From positions 1,791,501 through 1,855,500 of the forward strand of contig NZ_CP077089.1 of assembly GCF_014268445.2 (NCBI RefSeq): a DNA stretch of 64,000 bases. The letters are read 5' to 3'. The position numbers were made by a program, and so were the translations under genes. The notes under the pieces are model-generated. The model searched no databases. It saw only the letters and a list, made by a program, of their open reading frames with translations, and was not told where the DNA came from. Source of the stretch: Pseudomonas tensinigenes (GTDB taxonomy: Bacteria > Pseudomonadota > Gammaproteobacteria > Pseudomonadales > Pseudomonadaceae). Positions 43,973-52,689 of the stretch are shown here, piece by piece. Every line of letters starts with the position of its first letter. Position 1 is the first letter of the stretch.

Positions 43973-45202
43973 ATGGCTGTCGGATTGTCGCGAGCGTTGA
44001 TGATTGCGCTGCTGGCGGTGAGCGCGCCGGCATGGGCGGCGAAGAAAGTCGATCTGGATTATCACGTGCGCCTGTTGCCACAGAGCGATCAGGCCGAAGT
44101 ACGCCTGACCCTGGCCAAAGGCGAGGCGGTGCGCAGTCTCGACTTCGATCTTGGCGACGGCAGCCATTACAGCGACTTCAAGGCTGACGGCCAGTGGCTG
44201 CTGACCCCGGGCAAAAACGCCCGGGGCGTCTGGCGCCCGACCAGTGACAAGTCCAGCCTGACCTACCGCGTACGCGTCAGCCACGGTCGCAAGAACGGCA
44301 GCTTCGACACGCGCATGACCCCAAGCTGGGCGTTGATGCGCGGCGATGAACTGGTGCCGCCAGCCAAACTCGATCAGCAGGACGGCACCGAACTGGTCGC
44401 GCGTCTGCAATTCGAATTGCCCGACGGTTGGAAGAGCATCGAAACCGCTTGGCCGCGCATCGGCAAAAACAAGTTCCGCATCGACAATCCTTCGCGCCTG
44501 TTCGACCGCCCGACCGGGTGGATGCTCGCCGGCCACCTCGGCAGCCGCCGCACTCGCTTGGGTGAAACCGAGGTCACCGTGGCCTCGCCGCAAGGGCAGG
44601 GCATGCGTCGAATGGACGTGCTGACATTGCTCACGTTCGTCTGGCCGCAGGTGCAGGCGGTTTATCCACGACATCCGGCCAAACTGTTGATTGTCGGTGC
44701 CAGCGACCCGATGTGGCGCGGCAGCCTCAGTGCGCATGAGTCCATCTACGTGAATACGCGATTGCCGCTGGTCAGCGAAAGCGGTAGCAGTGCGCTGGTG
44801 CGTGAGCTGGCACAGGTGTTCGGGCGGATCAACGACGAGCAGCGCAGCGACTGGATCAGCGAAGGCTTTGCCGAGTATTACGCGATTGAACTGGTGCGCC
44901 GCGCGGGCGGCATGAGCGATGAGCGTTATCAGAGTTTGCAGGCGAAACTGACCAGGGACAGCCAGAAAGTCACGACCTTGCGCGGCGAGCAGATCAGCCC
45001 GGCGCAGGTGGCGAAAGCGGTGGTGCTGTTGCAGGAACTGGATGGCGAGATTCGTTTGAAAACGCGCAACAAGCGTTCGCTGGATGATGTCTTGCGTGGG
45101 GCGATGCATCTGGGGGCGGTGAGTACCAAGGAGTTTGTGCAACTGGCCGAGAGCGTGCTCGGCGAGTCTTCCAAAGTCCTCGATACCGCGTTGCTACAGT
45201 AA
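43973..45202 (+). CDS. Putative secreted gluzincin-like pseudo-peptidase
   Basis: A 409-residue exported protein with a signal peptide ending near APAWAA. The C-terminal part (about residues 270-305) aligns by eye with the zinc site of M1/M61 peptidases: a HExxH-like helix followed by WISEGFAEYYA. The two metal-binding histidines are replaced (Arg277-Glu-Leu-Ala-Gln281), and the EGF-E-YY glutamate (Glu297) is retained. It is thus probably a non-catalytic relative. AAGGAG lies six bases before the ATG at 43973. Confidence 0.75.
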   Translation: MAVGLSRALMIALLAVSAPAWAAKKVDLDYHVRLLPQSDQAEVRLTLAKGEAVRSLDFDLGDGSHYSDFKADGQWLLTPGKNARGVWRPTSDKSSLTYRVRVSHGRKNGSFDTRMTPSWALMRGDELVPPAKLDQQDGTELVARLQFELPDGWKSIETAWPRIGKNKFRIDNPSRLFDRPTGWMLAGHLGSRRTRLGETEVTVASPQGQGMRRMDVLTLLTFVWPQVQAVYPRHPAKLLIVGASDPMWRGSLSAHESIYVNTRLPLVSESGSSALVRELAQVFGRINDEQRSDWISEGFAEYYAIELVRRAGGMSDERYQSLQAKLTRDSQKVTTLRGEQISPAQVAKAVVLLQELDGEIRLKTRNKRSLDDVLRGAMHLGAVSTKEFVQLAESVLGESSKVLDTALLQ

Positions 45203-45287
45203 AGATCAAAAGATCGCAGCCTGCGGCAGCTCCTACCTGTGGAATGCGTTTTCCCTGTAGGAGCTGCCGCAGGCTGCGATCTTTTGC
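45203..45287. repeat. Second-type REP pair, copy 2
   Basis: Inverted arms AGATCAAAAGATCGCAGCCTGCGGCAGCTCCTAC-like (45203-45237) and TGTAGGAGCTGCCGCAGGCTGCGATCTTTT-like (45256-45286), each itself palindromic around GCAGCCTGCGGCAGC. It is the less degenerate relative of the pair at 34977. It begins right after the stop codon. Confidence 0.88.
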
Positions 45288-45297
45288 TTTTAAGCTA

Positions 45298-45675
45298 TCA
45301 AACCCCGGCTTTCGGCGATTTCACTGAATCATTGCCGGTCACGGTGGCGGTGCTGGTCGCCGCCTCGGCATTGGCTTTGAGCTTGCTCAACTCTTCCCCG
45401 GCCCGCTCGATCTTCGCCCGCACATTGTTCATGTCCTGACGACTTTTCTCAAACAGGCTCTTCACCGAACTGTGCCCGGTAATCCCGCGCGCCATGGCCA
45501 CGCCGCCAATCGCCACCTGAATCAAGCCGAACACACCGCCACGGCGCAGGCCCTTACCGACCATGATCACGCCGCCCGCGAGCGAGCCGATACGCTCCCA
45601 ACCTTCCACGTTCTGCTCGGAACGGCTCTGGAACGGGGTGGATTCGATACGTTCGACACGTTTGAGCTCGGTCAT
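45298..45675 (-). CDS. DUF2892-type inner membrane protein with coiled-coil tail
   Basis: A 125-residue protein. The N-terminal part SEQNVEGWERIGSLAGGVIM and the hydrophobic GVFGLIQVAIGGVAMARGITG resemble DUF2892/YgaP-type membrane proteins. Residues about 78-105 form a heptad-like helix (SRQDMNNVRAKIERAGEELSKLKAN), and the tail is Ala/Thr-rich. GGAGAAAGATC precedes the start at 45675. Function unknown. Confidence 0.8.
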   Translation of the reverse strand: MTELKRVERIESTPFQSRSEQNVEGWERIGSLAGGVIMVGKGLRRGGVFGLIQVAIGGVAMARGITGHSSVKSLFEKSRQDMNNVRAKIERAGEELSKLKANAEAATSTATVTGNDSVKSPKAGV

Positions 45676-45756
45676 GATCTTTCTCCAGGCAATAAGTAAT
45701 GGATAAACAAGCTGACTGCCAGAGCGGTCAGCTCGTTCCATCAAATGTGCGACGCT

Positions 45757-46227
45757 TCAGCGGAATTTCGGCCCGGAGCGGGTGTTCAAGCCCTTGGCCA
45801 TGCGGTCGTAGAGCACGACGTTGACCGTGGCGGCGAGGTTCATGCAGCCGGTGGTCGGGATGTACACGACGTCTTCGCACCAGTCGCGGATGTCTTTGTC
45901 CAGCGAACCGTCTTCGGGGCCGAAGATATACAGGGCGCGATCCGGGTGGGTGTATTCCGGCAGCGGGCGGGCGCCCTCGACCAGTTCCACGGCGACCGGT
46001 ACGCAGTTGAGCGGGAGGATCTTTTTCAGATCGTCGATGCCGATCAGCGGGATGTCGTAGTGCACGCGTTTGGTGTCGGTGACGAAGTCGGCGGCGCGTT
46101 CATAACGCTTGCCGGTGTAGAACACCGACGCCACGCCATAGCAGCCTGCGGCGCGCATCACCGAACCGACGTTCTCCGGTGATTTGGGGTTATACAAACC
46201 AATGCAGCTGTACCGTTTGTCTGCCAC
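45757..46227 (-). CDS. TrmH-family RNA 2'-O-methyltransferase
   Basis: A 156-residue SPOUT methyltransferase. Motif 1 is NVGSVMRAAGCYG near residue 17-30, motif 2 YIFGPEDGSLDKDI, and motif 3 with the trefoil knot TGCMNLAATVNVVLYDRMAKG. These are the SAM-binding and knot elements of the TrmH/SpoU family. RNA target unknown. GTG at 46227 (VADKRYSC) is chosen because the open frame upstream runs through REPIN 6 and cannot be coding. Length fits the short TrmH/TrmL group. Confidence 0.87.
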   Translation of the reverse strand: MADKRYSCIGLYNPKSPENVGSVMRAAGCYGVASVFYTGKRYERAADFVTDTKRVHYDIPLIGIDDLKKILPLNCVPVAVELVEGARPLPEYTHPDRALYIFGPEDGSLDKDIRDWCEDVVYIPTTGCMNLAATVNVVLYDRMAKGLNTRSGPKFR

Positions 46228-46318
46228 GAGCGAGGTGCCTTCGGGAAAAAGAGCGCGATTATACGGGGATTGGGGGAGGGTGGGCAGATTCGAGGTCTGC
46301 GGTGTCTGGCCGGCCGCC

Positions 46319-46393
46319 TTCGCGAGCAGGCTCGCTCCCACATTGATTTCGTGTACACCACCGATCAAATGTGGAAGCGAGCCTGCTCGCGAA
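46319..46393. repeat. REPIN 6
   Basis: REP copies at 46319-46342 and 46370-46393 with CCCACA tails inwards. The second copy has A for G (GTGGAAG). It lies between two genes of the same strand, just 5' of the TrmH-family gene. Confidence 0.92.
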
Positions 46394-46419
46394 GGGGCCA
46401 GTTCAGGCGCTGAAGATCA

Positions 46420-46791
46420 TCAGTCTTCTTTCTTCATCAACCCGGCCAATGCGGCAAACGGGTTATGCGTTGCCTTGGCGATCTTCGGCGTGCTCAGCGA
46501 GCCTTCGCTGAAATACTGCTGATCGGTATAGCGCGAGTGTTCGTTGTCGTGGCAATACAGGCACAACAATTCCCAGTTCGAGCCGTCCTGCGGGTTGTTG
46601 TCATGGTTGTGGTCGCGGTGGTGCACGGTCAGTTCGCTCAGGCGCTTGCCGGAAAACTCACGGGTGCAGCGGCCACAGACGTGCGGGTACATTTTCAGGG
46701 CCTTGTCGCGGTAGCCCATTTCCTTGTCGCGCTGGTTGTCGGCGAGGATGCGATCCAGCTTCGACGTGTTGGTTGGGGTGGACGAACTCAT
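46420..46791 (-). CDS. yajD: YajD-family HNH nuclease
   Basis: A 123-residue HNH-type protein. The core is CGRCTREFSGKRLSELTVHHRDHNHDNN..DGSNWELLCLYCHDNEHSR, with two C-x2-C-type pairs that bind zinc and the His-His-Asn set of the HNH motif. YajD is conserved in gamma-proteobacteria with unknown biological role. It is not adjacent to restriction or phage genes here. An AAGGTGAACCC site precedes the start. Confidence 0.93.
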   Translation of the reverse strand: MSSSTPTNTSKLDRILADNQRDKEMGYRDKALKMYPHVCGRCTREFSGKRLSELTVHHRDHNHDNNPQDGSNWELLCLYCHDNEHSRYTDQQYFSEGSLSTPKIAKATHNPFAALAGLMKKED

Positions 46792-46839
46792 GGGTTCACC
46801 TTTGTAAAAGACTAATGACGGTTATGCGCAGAGTTTAGC

Positions 46840-47526
46840 TCAGCCCTTGAGCTTCTCGGCAATCCAGATCGTGTGGCGGGTGCCCTTGTTGCCGTGGGCG
46901 AAGACCTGGACTTCTTCGGCCTTGAAGCCGGCCTTCTTCAATTTGTCGGAAAACAGCCGGTCGGCGCTGGCCGACCATACCGCCAGCACGCCTTTCGGGC
47001 GCAGGGCTTTGGCGCAGGCATTCAGACCGGCGGCCGAGTACAGCCAACTGTTGGCCTTCTGAGTCAGGCCTTCGGGGCCGTTGTCGACATCGAGCATGAT
47101 CGCGTCGAAACCGTTCGGCTCACTTTGCAGGACCTTGGCCACGTCTTCCTGACGGATCACCGTGCGCGGATCCAGCAGCGGTCGGCCGGACTTTTCGCCG
47201 AGCGGGCCACGGTTCCACTCGACCACACCTGGCACCAGCTCCGCGACCACCACTTCGGCAGTCTTGCCCAGATGCTTGAGTGCCGAGGCGAGGGTGAAAC
47301 CCATGCCCAAACCGCCGATCAGCACTCGCGAATCCGGCCGGCCCGCGACCTTGCGGCACGGAATCTCGGCCAGTGCATCTTCGGAACCGTGCATGCGCGT
47401 GTTCATCAATTGTCCGCCGTCGCCGCCCTGGATCTTGATGACAAAATCCTCGCCATATTCGAACAGGCACAGGGCACCGCCGCTTTCAGGGATCGGGGTG
47501 GTGTCGAGCAGAACGAAACGTTTCAT
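46840..47526 (-). CDS. Spermidine synthase-like methyltransferase-fold protein
   Basis: A 228-residue protein with a Rossmann-like SAM-binding fold of the spermidine synthase family. It has RVLIGGLGMGFTLASALKHLG (motif I) near residue 68-88, VVVAELVPGVVEWNRG (motif post I), and FDAIMLDVDNGPEGLT. The aminopropyl-transfer catalytic Asp region and polyamine residues are only partly recognisable, so polyamine synthesis is not claimed. It has an N-terminal beta domain. It stands between yajD and a divergent small secreted protein gene. Confidence 0.85.
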   Translation of the reverse strand: MKRFVLLDTTPIPESGGALCLFEYGEDFVIKIQGGDGGQLMNTRMHGSEDALAEIPCRKVAGRPDSRVLIGGLGMGFTLASALKHLGKTAEVVVAELVPGVVEWNRGPLGEKSGRPLLDPRTVIRQEDVAKVLQSEPNGFDAIMLDVDNGPEGLTQKANSWLYSAAGLNACAKALRPKGVLAVWSASADRLFSDKLKKAGFKAEEVQVFAHGNKGTRHTIWIAEKLKG

Positions 47527-47606
47527 GGAAATCTCTACAAGGGGGAAGGCAAGCAGGCCCGTTGGGAGTAGCCTGAGCGCAGACTAGAGGCCAAACGGAG
47601 CCCTTG

Positions 47607-47891
47607 ATGAAGCGCACCATTCTAACGGTCATTGCCCTGGCCGCGCTCTCGATTACTGCAGTGCAGGCGCAACAGGCGATTCCGCTCAGCCCGGCGCCGC
47701 AACCCGGCTCGCCCGGAACAGCGACACCGACGCCGTATCCGCAGATCACGCCGATCAACATTCCCAAGTCTGGCGCCGGCAGTGGCAGTCCACCGCTGGT
47801 GCCGATCGAAATGCCCAGCCCGCCGAGCAAGGATCAGCCGGTGCCGGGCATTGAACCGAGCGGCACCAAGGCAAAATCCCCCGGCGGTTAA
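47607..47891 (+). CDS. Small secreted proline-rich hypothetical protein
   Basis: A 94-residue protein with signal peptide KRTILTVIALAALSITAVQA and a mature chain very rich in Pro, Gly, Ser and Thr (for example QAIPLSPAPQPGSPGTATPT and PVGIEMPSPPSKDQPVP-like). It has no recognisable domain and would be unstructured. It may be periplasmic or surface linked. ATG at 47607 has CGGAGCCC upstream. Its stop overlaps the convergent cyclic nucleotide-binding gene by 4 bp. Confidence 0.7.
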   Translation: MKRTILTVIALAALSITAVQAQQAIPLSPAPQPGSPGTATPTPYPQITPINIPKSGAGSGSPPLVPIEMPSPPSKDQPVPGIEPSGTKAKSPGG

Positions 47892-48361
47892 ACCTGTTGC
47901 GCCGCCAGTTGACCGTCGGCCATACGCAGGCGTTTCGACAGGGAGACGGCGAGGGCGCGGATGATCTTCGCGGCGATCTTCGGCGCGTCGTTGAGCATTT
48001 TTTCCAGCGAATCCTTGCCGAGGTTCAATAGCTGGCAGTTAGTCGCGGCGACGCAGGTGGCCGAGCGTCGTTCACCGTCGAGCACGGCCATTTCGCCGAA
48101 CGCCCGGCCACTGCGCAGGGTGGCCATGGTGATCACCTGACCATCGGGCCCGGTTTTCTGCACGGCGACCTGGCCGGTGTGGAGGATGCACATGAAACTG
48201 CCGGCATCGCCCTCACGGAAAATCGCCTCGCCTTCAGCCACGGTGCTGATGCTGAAGTAGCCGGAAGCGGCCGCAAAATCGGCCAGCTGCAATTGATCGA
48301 ACAGGCCGCAGTCCATCAGCCAGTCGCGGATTTCGTTGTTCAGTAAGGTCGGTTCTGACAT
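47888..48361 (-). CDS. Cyclic nucleotide-binding domain protein
   Basis: A 157-residue protein that is essentially one cNMP-binding domain (about residues 15-140). The phosphate-binding-cassette region is SGRAFGEMAVLDGERRSATCVAAT. It lacks the usual Crp winged helix, so it is a stand-alone effector-binding module. Ligand (cAMP, c-di-GMP or other) and partner are unknown. Confidence 0.88.
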   Translation of the reverse strand: MSEPTLLNNEIRDWLMDCGLFDQLQLADFAAASGYFSISTVAEGEAIFREGDAGSFMCILHTGQVAVQKTGPDGQVITMATLRSGRAFGEMAVLDGERRSATCVAATNCQLLNLGKDSLEKMLNDAPKIAAKIIRALAVSLSKRLRMADGQLAAQQV

Positions 48362-48410
48362 GTCGTCACGGTCTTTTTGTTTTTACATTTTCAAGGCTGT
48401 ACACCGCCCC

Positions 48411-48499
48411 TGTGGGAGCGAGCCTGCTCGCGAAAGCGTAGTGCCAGTCACCGACGATGTGGATGACAGGTCGCATTCGCGAGCAGGCTCGCTCCCACA
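48411..48499. repeat. REPIN 7 (opposite-orientation type)
   Basis: REP copies at 48411-48434 and 48476-48499 with GCGAA ends facing inwards. It lies between the end of ptrB and the start of the cyclic nucleotide-binding gene, both read leftwards. Confidence 0.93.
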
Positions 48500-48563
48500 A
48501 AGGATCTTGGGGGTATCGGCCTCTTGGGTCTGGAATTAAGACCCAAGTGACCGACGGAGTTCC

Positions 48564-50618
48564 TCAGGCCAGGCCCAAAACCTTGAAAACAAATGCGTAT
48601 TCGAGCGCTACGTCACGTAATCCCTGATAACGCCCGCTCATCCCGCCATGCCCGGCGCCCAGTTCTGTCTTGAGCAGCAGCACATTGTTGTCGGTCTTGG
48701 TCGCGCGCAATTTCGCCACCCACTTGGCCGCTTCCCAGTACTGCACGCGGCTGTCGTTGTAGCCGGCGATTACCAGCGTTGCAGGATAGTCCTGCGCGCT
48801 GACGTTTTCGTAGGGCGCGTAAGCCTTGATCCGCTCGTAAACCTCCGGCTCCTCGGGATTGCCCCATTCGTCATATTCGGTGACGGTCAGCGGCAGCTCC
48901 GGGTCGAGCATGGTGTTGAGCACGTCGACGAACGGCACTTCGGCAATCGCCACGGCGAACAGATCCGGGCGCTGGTTGAGCACCGCACCAATCAGCAAAC
49001 CACCGGCGCTGCCACCGCTGATCGCCAGTTTTTCAGCCGTGGTAATGCCGTTGAGGATCAGAAACTCGGCGCAGGCGATAAAATCGCTGAAGGTGTTGTG
49101 CTTGTGTTCCTGCTTGCCGGCGCGATACCAGGCTTCGCCCAATTCACCGCCGCCGCGCACGTGAGCAATGGCGAAGGCCATGCCACGATCCAGAAGACTC
49201 AGGCGCGCATGGGAGAACCACGGATCAAGGCTCGAACCGTAAGCGCCATAGCCATAGAGATACAGCGGCACCGCTTGGCCGACCATTTCGCGCTTCATCA
49301 CCAGGCTGATCGGTACTTGCGTGCCGTCCGGTGCCGTCGCCCACAGACGCTGACTGACGTATGCGTCGGCGTCGAACGGGCCGAGCACCGGGGTTTCTTT
49401 CAACACCGCTTGTTCGCCGCTGGCGAGGATCAGTTGGCGAACCTGTGCCGGACGATTCAACGCCTCGTAGCGCAGACGAATGCGGTCGCTTTCAAATTCC
49501 AGGCTGTTTTGCACATACAGGCTGTAGGCCGCGTCCGGCAATTGCACGCGATAAGGCGTCAGACCGTGTGGGTGCACTTCGATGATCGGCAGGCCACCCT
49601 CGCGCAGACTCAGGGTCATGGCCTCGGTGTTGAGGCTGACGCCATCAAGCATCACTGTGTCGCTGTGGGGGATCAGGTTCTGCCAGTCGGCCTCGATCGG
49701 CGCGGTGCCGCTGTCCGGGGCCTGATACAGGGCGTAGTTGATGCCGTCGCGGTTGGTGCGGATAAACCACGTCCACACGCCATCGAGCAGGCCGTGATCG
49801 ACATCGTATTCATGATCCTCGACCCGTGGCGCCAGGCAGGTGAACGGCAGGTGCGGCTGATTGGCGTCGAGTGCCCAGACTTCACTGGTGGTCTTGCTGC
49901 CCAGCGACAGCAGCAGTTGCTGCTCGGAGCTGGAACGGTAGCAATGCAGGAAGAAACGCCCGTCTGCCTCGTGGAAAACTTCTTCGGCAGCAGTGCCATC
50001 GAGGCGATAGCGGAACAACTTGTGTGGACGATGGGTGTCGTCGAGCACGCCAAAAAACAGGGTCAGGCTGTCATTGGCCCAGGTCATGCTGCCGTCGCAG
50101 TCTTCGAACTCCAGTTCGCTGACCTTGTCGTTGGACAGTTCCTTGACGAACAGCGTGTAAATCTCATCGCCCGAGGCGTCGACGCTGTAGGCCAGACGTT
50201 GATGGTCCGGGCTGATGCTGAACGCGCCCAGCGAGAAGAACCCGCCGTTGGCCAGCACATTCGGGTCCAGCAGCAGTTGCTCGCGGCTTTCGTCGAGGGT
50301 CAGGCTGTCGTCCGCCGGTCGCGGGCAACGGTAGTGCCGGGCGTATTCGTCACCCGCCGTGGTGCGCGTGTAATACAGGTACGGGCCCCACGGCGATGGC
50401 AGGGACAGGTCGGTTTCGAGAATCCGGCCCTTGATCTCTTCGAACAGGGAGTCGCGCAGGTCGGCCTGATCGGCAGTTTGCGCCTCTTGATAAGCGTTTT
50501 CGGCCTTGAGGTAATCGAGCACCGCGTCGGTGTCGCGCTCCTGCAGCCAGGCATACGGGTCGGCACCGGGCGCCTTGTGGGCAATCGGGGCACTGATGAC
50601 GTTGGCGGATTGGGGCAT
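48564..50618 (-). CDS. ptrB: Oligopeptidase B (prolyl oligopeptidase family, S9)
   Basis: A 684-residue serine oligopeptidase that cleaves after basic residues in short peptides. A beta-propeller N-terminal part (about 1-400) is followed by the alpha/beta-hydrolase domain with catalytic Ser in ISGGSAGGLLIGAVLNQRPD, Asp in VIAGYNDSRVQYWEAAKW, and His in GAGHGGMSGRYQG. The arginine-specific family segment AIAHVRGGGELGEAWYRAGKQ is present. No signal peptide, so cytoplasmic. REPINs lie on both sides. Confidence 0.95.
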   Translation of the reverse strand: MPQSANVISAPIAHKAPGADPYAWLQERDTDAVLDYLKAENAYQEAQTADQADLRDSLFEEIKGRILETDLSLPSPWGPYLYYTRTTAGDEYARHYRCPRPADDSLTLDESREQLLLDPNVLANGGFFSLGAFSISPDHQRLAYSVDASGDEIYTLFVKELSNDKVSELEFEDCDGSMTWANDSLTLFFGVLDDTHRPHKLFRYRLDGTAAEEVFHEADGRFFLHCYRSSSEQQLLLSLGSKTTSEVWALDANQPHLPFTCLAPRVEDHEYDVDHGLLDGVWTWFIRTNRDGINYALYQAPDSGTAPIEADWQNLIPHSDTVMLDGVSLNTEAMTLSLREGGLPIIEVHPHGLTPYRVQLPDAAYSLYVQNSLEFESDRIRLRYEALNRPAQVRQLILASGEQAVLKETPVLGPFDADAYVSQRLWATAPDGTQVPISLVMKREMVGQAVPLYLYGYGAYGSSLDPWFSHARLSLLDRGMAFAIAHVRGGGELGEAWYRAGKQEHKHNTFSDFIACAEFLILNGITTAEKLAISGGSAGGLLIGAVLNQRPDLFAVAIAEVPFVDVLNTMLDPELPLTVTEYDEWGNPEEPEVYERIKAYAPYENVSAQDYPATLVIAGYNDSRVQYWEAAKWVAKLRATKTDNNVLLLKTELGAGHGGMSGRYQGLRDVALEYAFVFKVLGLA

Positions 50619-50681
50619 GGAAGGCTCTCGGACAAATTACGGAATAGGGTTTTCGCAGCTTTTGAAACCGTCGCAGGCCCC

Positions 50682-50770
50682 TGTGGGAGCGAGCCTGCTC
50701 GCGAAAGCGGTGGGTCAGACAACAATGTTTCAACTGACAGTCCGTATTCGCGAGCAGGCTCGCTCCCACA
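50682..50770. repeat. REPIN 8 (opposite-orientation type)
   Basis: REP copies at 50682-50705 and 50747-50770 with GCGAA ends inwards. It lies between divergent genes, ptrB and the small membrane protein gene, and is thus near both promoters. Confidence 0.93.
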
Positions 50771-50852
50771 GGTCGCATGTCTATTGGGACAAGCCGGATG
50801 GGCGAAAAGTCGTTACTATAAGCGCCTCTTTGCCTGCCTTGCCATGGACACC

Positions 50853-51341
50853 ATGACCGAGAACGACTATCTGATCGCCTGGGGCCTCTACGCCTTTGCC
50901 GCTGTGGGCTGCCTGTTGGTATGGATGCGCCTGACCACCTGGATGTGGCGCTGGTTGCGCGAGCCGCTTCGCGTGCTGATGGCGGTGTTGCTGTTCAGCC
51001 CGACCATCATTGATCCGGTGAAAGCCAAGGTTGCGCCGTCCATTGCCATCACCGCGCTGGATTTGGCCTTCAAGGTCGGCAACAACGCCTGGCGTGCAGT
51101 CTCCGATCTGTTCATGTACAGCATGATCGCGTTCGGCATTTACCTGATTTTCGTGGCGATCCGCTTCCCGATCGAGCGTGCTTCGCGTGCGCGTCGTGAA
51201 CAGGCAGAAGCCGCCAAAGCCGCCGCTCGCGCCGATGATCGCGATGACGATCAACCGTTCGGCGGCGCCGGTGATGACCGTTACGGTCGCCCGCCAGTAC
51301 CGAACAATCCGCAGCGCATGCGGGTCGAGCCGCGCCTGTAA
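50853..51341 (+). CDS. Conserved membrane protein of unknown function
   Basis: A 162-residue protein. It has an N-terminal transmembrane helix (YLIAWGLYAFAAVGCLLVWM), a second hydrophobic segment (PLRVLMAVLLFSPTIIDP) and a third (MYSMIAFGIYLIFVAIRFPI). It ends in a charged, Ala/Arg/Asp-rich cytoplasmic tail (residues 115-162). No family motif was recognised. ATG at 50844 is also possible. It lies 15 bp upstream of the glutamine amidotransferase gene and 110 bp after REPIN 8. Confidence 0.75.
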   Translation: MTENDYLIAWGLYAFAAVGCLLVWMRLTTWMWRWLREPLRVLMAVLLFSPTIIDPVKAKVAPSIAITALDLAFKVGNNAWRAVSDLFMYSMIAFGIYLIFVAIRFPIERASRARREQAEAAKAAARADDRDDDQPFGGAGDDRYGRPPVPNNPQRMRVEPRL

Positions 51342-51356
51342 CCCGAGAGTCCGCAC

Positions 51357-52133
51357 ATGTGTGAATTACTGGGCATGAGTGCCAACGTGCCGACCGATAT
51401 CGTGTTCAGCTTCACCGGCCTGATGCAGCGCGGCGGCCGCACCGGCCCGCACCGTGACGGCTGGGGCATCGCTTTCTATGAAGGCCGTGGCTTACGGCTG
51501 TTTCAGGATCCGGCGGCGAGTTGCGAGTCGGAAGTCGCCAATCTGGTGCAGCGTTATCCGATCAAGAGCGAAGTGGTCATCGGCCACATCCGCCAGGCCA
51601 ACGTCGGCAAGGTCTGCCTGTCCAACACTCACCCGTTCGTCCGCGAACTGTGGGGGCGTAACTGGTGTTTCGCGCACAACGGCCAGCTCGCCGATTTCAC
51701 TCCGATCAAAAGTTTCTACCGCCCGGTCGGCGATACCGACAGTGAAGCGGCGTTCTGCGATTTGCTCAACCGCGTGCGTGCAGCATTCCCGGAGCCGGTC
51801 GATATAGAAGAGCTGTTGCCGGATCTGGTCGCTGCCTGCGCCGAATACCGCAGCAAAGGCGTGTTCAACTGCCTGCTCAGCGATGGTGACTGGCTGTTCT
51901 GCTATTGCTCGACCAAACTCGCACAGATCACCCGCCGCGCACCGTTCGGCCCGGCGCGTCTGAAGGATGTCGACGTGATCGTCGATTTTCAGGCGGAGAC
52001 CACGCCCAACGACGTGGTCACGGTGATCGCCACCGAACCTTTGACCGAAAATGAAACCTGGACCCGCTACGAACCGGGCCAATGGAGCCTGTGGCGACGC
52101 GGCGAATGCGTCAGCCAGGGCAAGACCGAATAA
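51357..52133 (+). CDS. Class II glutamine amidotransferase (YafJ-like)
   Basis: A 258-residue N-terminal-nucleophile amidotransferase. Cys2 is the catalytic residue ([20 protein letters not shown]) after methionine removal. Substrate-binding signatures are [40 protein letters not shown] and [11 protein letters not shown]. No synthase domain follows, so it resembles YafJ-type stand-alone amidotransferases whose acceptor is unknown. It is adjacent to a membrane protein gene and to a DUF2937 gene, all in one direction. Confidence 0.92.
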   Translation: MCELLGMSANVPTDIVFSFTGLMQRGGRTGPHRDGWGIAFYEGRGLRLFQDPAASCESEVANLVQRYPIKSEVVIGHIRQANVGKVCLSNTHPFVRELWGRNWCFAHNGQLADFTPIKSFYRPVGDTDSEAAFCDLLNRVRAAFPEPVDIEELLPDLVAACAEYRSKGVFNCLLSDGDWLFCYCSTKLAQITRRAPFGPARLKDVDVIVDFQAETTPNDVVTVIATEPLTENETWTRYEPGQWSLWRRGECVSQGKTE

Positions 52134-52145
52134 GGATTGCACCCC

Positions 52146-52688
52146 ATGTTGCTCAGTTATGTACGGCTGGTGTTGTTTGCGGCGGGCCTGTTGATCGGTG
52201 TCCAGGTGCCGGGATTCATCAATGATTACGCGAAGCGGGTCGAGGCGCATCTGATCGAAGCGCAGACCGGTTTGCGCGGTTTTCAAGGGACTGCCGAGCA
52301 GTTCTTCAAGGGCGATATGCAGGCACTGGTCGCGCATTACCGCGCCAGTGAAGATCCGATCTTCCGCAGCGACGCCGACAGTCTGAACACCTTGCTCACG
52401 CGTCAGGTGGCGTTGGACAAGCAGTTCCAGGCGATGCAAGGCCCGTGGTACATCCGCTTCCTGCAAGTGGTGCTGGCCGCTGACCCGGATATTCGCAAGG
52501 AAACCTGGAACGGCTACAGCTACCAGATCCTGCTGACCCCGGAAGCGATGATCTGGGGCATGAGCGGGGCGTTGCTGCTGTCGTTCGGCATTGAATGCCT
52601 GTTCCGACTGATCGACTGGGTGGTGCTCGGTGGTCGACGTTTGCGCCAGAGCCGGCCGATCGAAGACCGCGACGTGCGCGGCCTCTGA
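52146..52688 (+). CDS. DUF2937 family membrane protein
   Basis: A 180-residue protein with an N-terminal helix (YVRLVLFAAGLLIGVQVPGF), a long amphipathic-helical periplasmic part (FINDYAKRVEAHLIEAQTGLRGFQGTA) and a C-terminal helix (MIWGMSGALLLSFGIECLF). This matches the DUF2937 family. Function unknown. ATG at 52146 is 12 bases after the amidotransferase stop. A TTG three codons upstream is possible. A third repeat type follows. Confidence 0.8.
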   Translation: MLLSYVRLVLFAAGLLIGVQVPGFINDYAKRVEAHLIEAQTGLRGFQGTAEQFFKGDMQALVAHYRASEDPIFRSDADSLNTLLTRQVALDKQFQAMQGPWYIRFLQVVLAADPDIRKETWNGYSYQILLTPEAMIWGMSGALLLSFGIECLFRLIDWVVLGGRRLRQSRPIEDRDVRGL

Positions 52689-52689
52689 T

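Noticed and set aside
46228..46368. N-terminal extension of the TrmH-family gene
   Set aside because: The extension is read through REPIN 6 and encodes the typical REP translation (GASLLAK). Similarity to the family begins only at 46227 or later.
48648..51341. 897-codon open frame on the plus strand across ptrB
   Set aside because: Most of it is antisense to oligopeptidase B and crosses REPIN 8. Only its last 163 codons (from 50853) look like a real protein.
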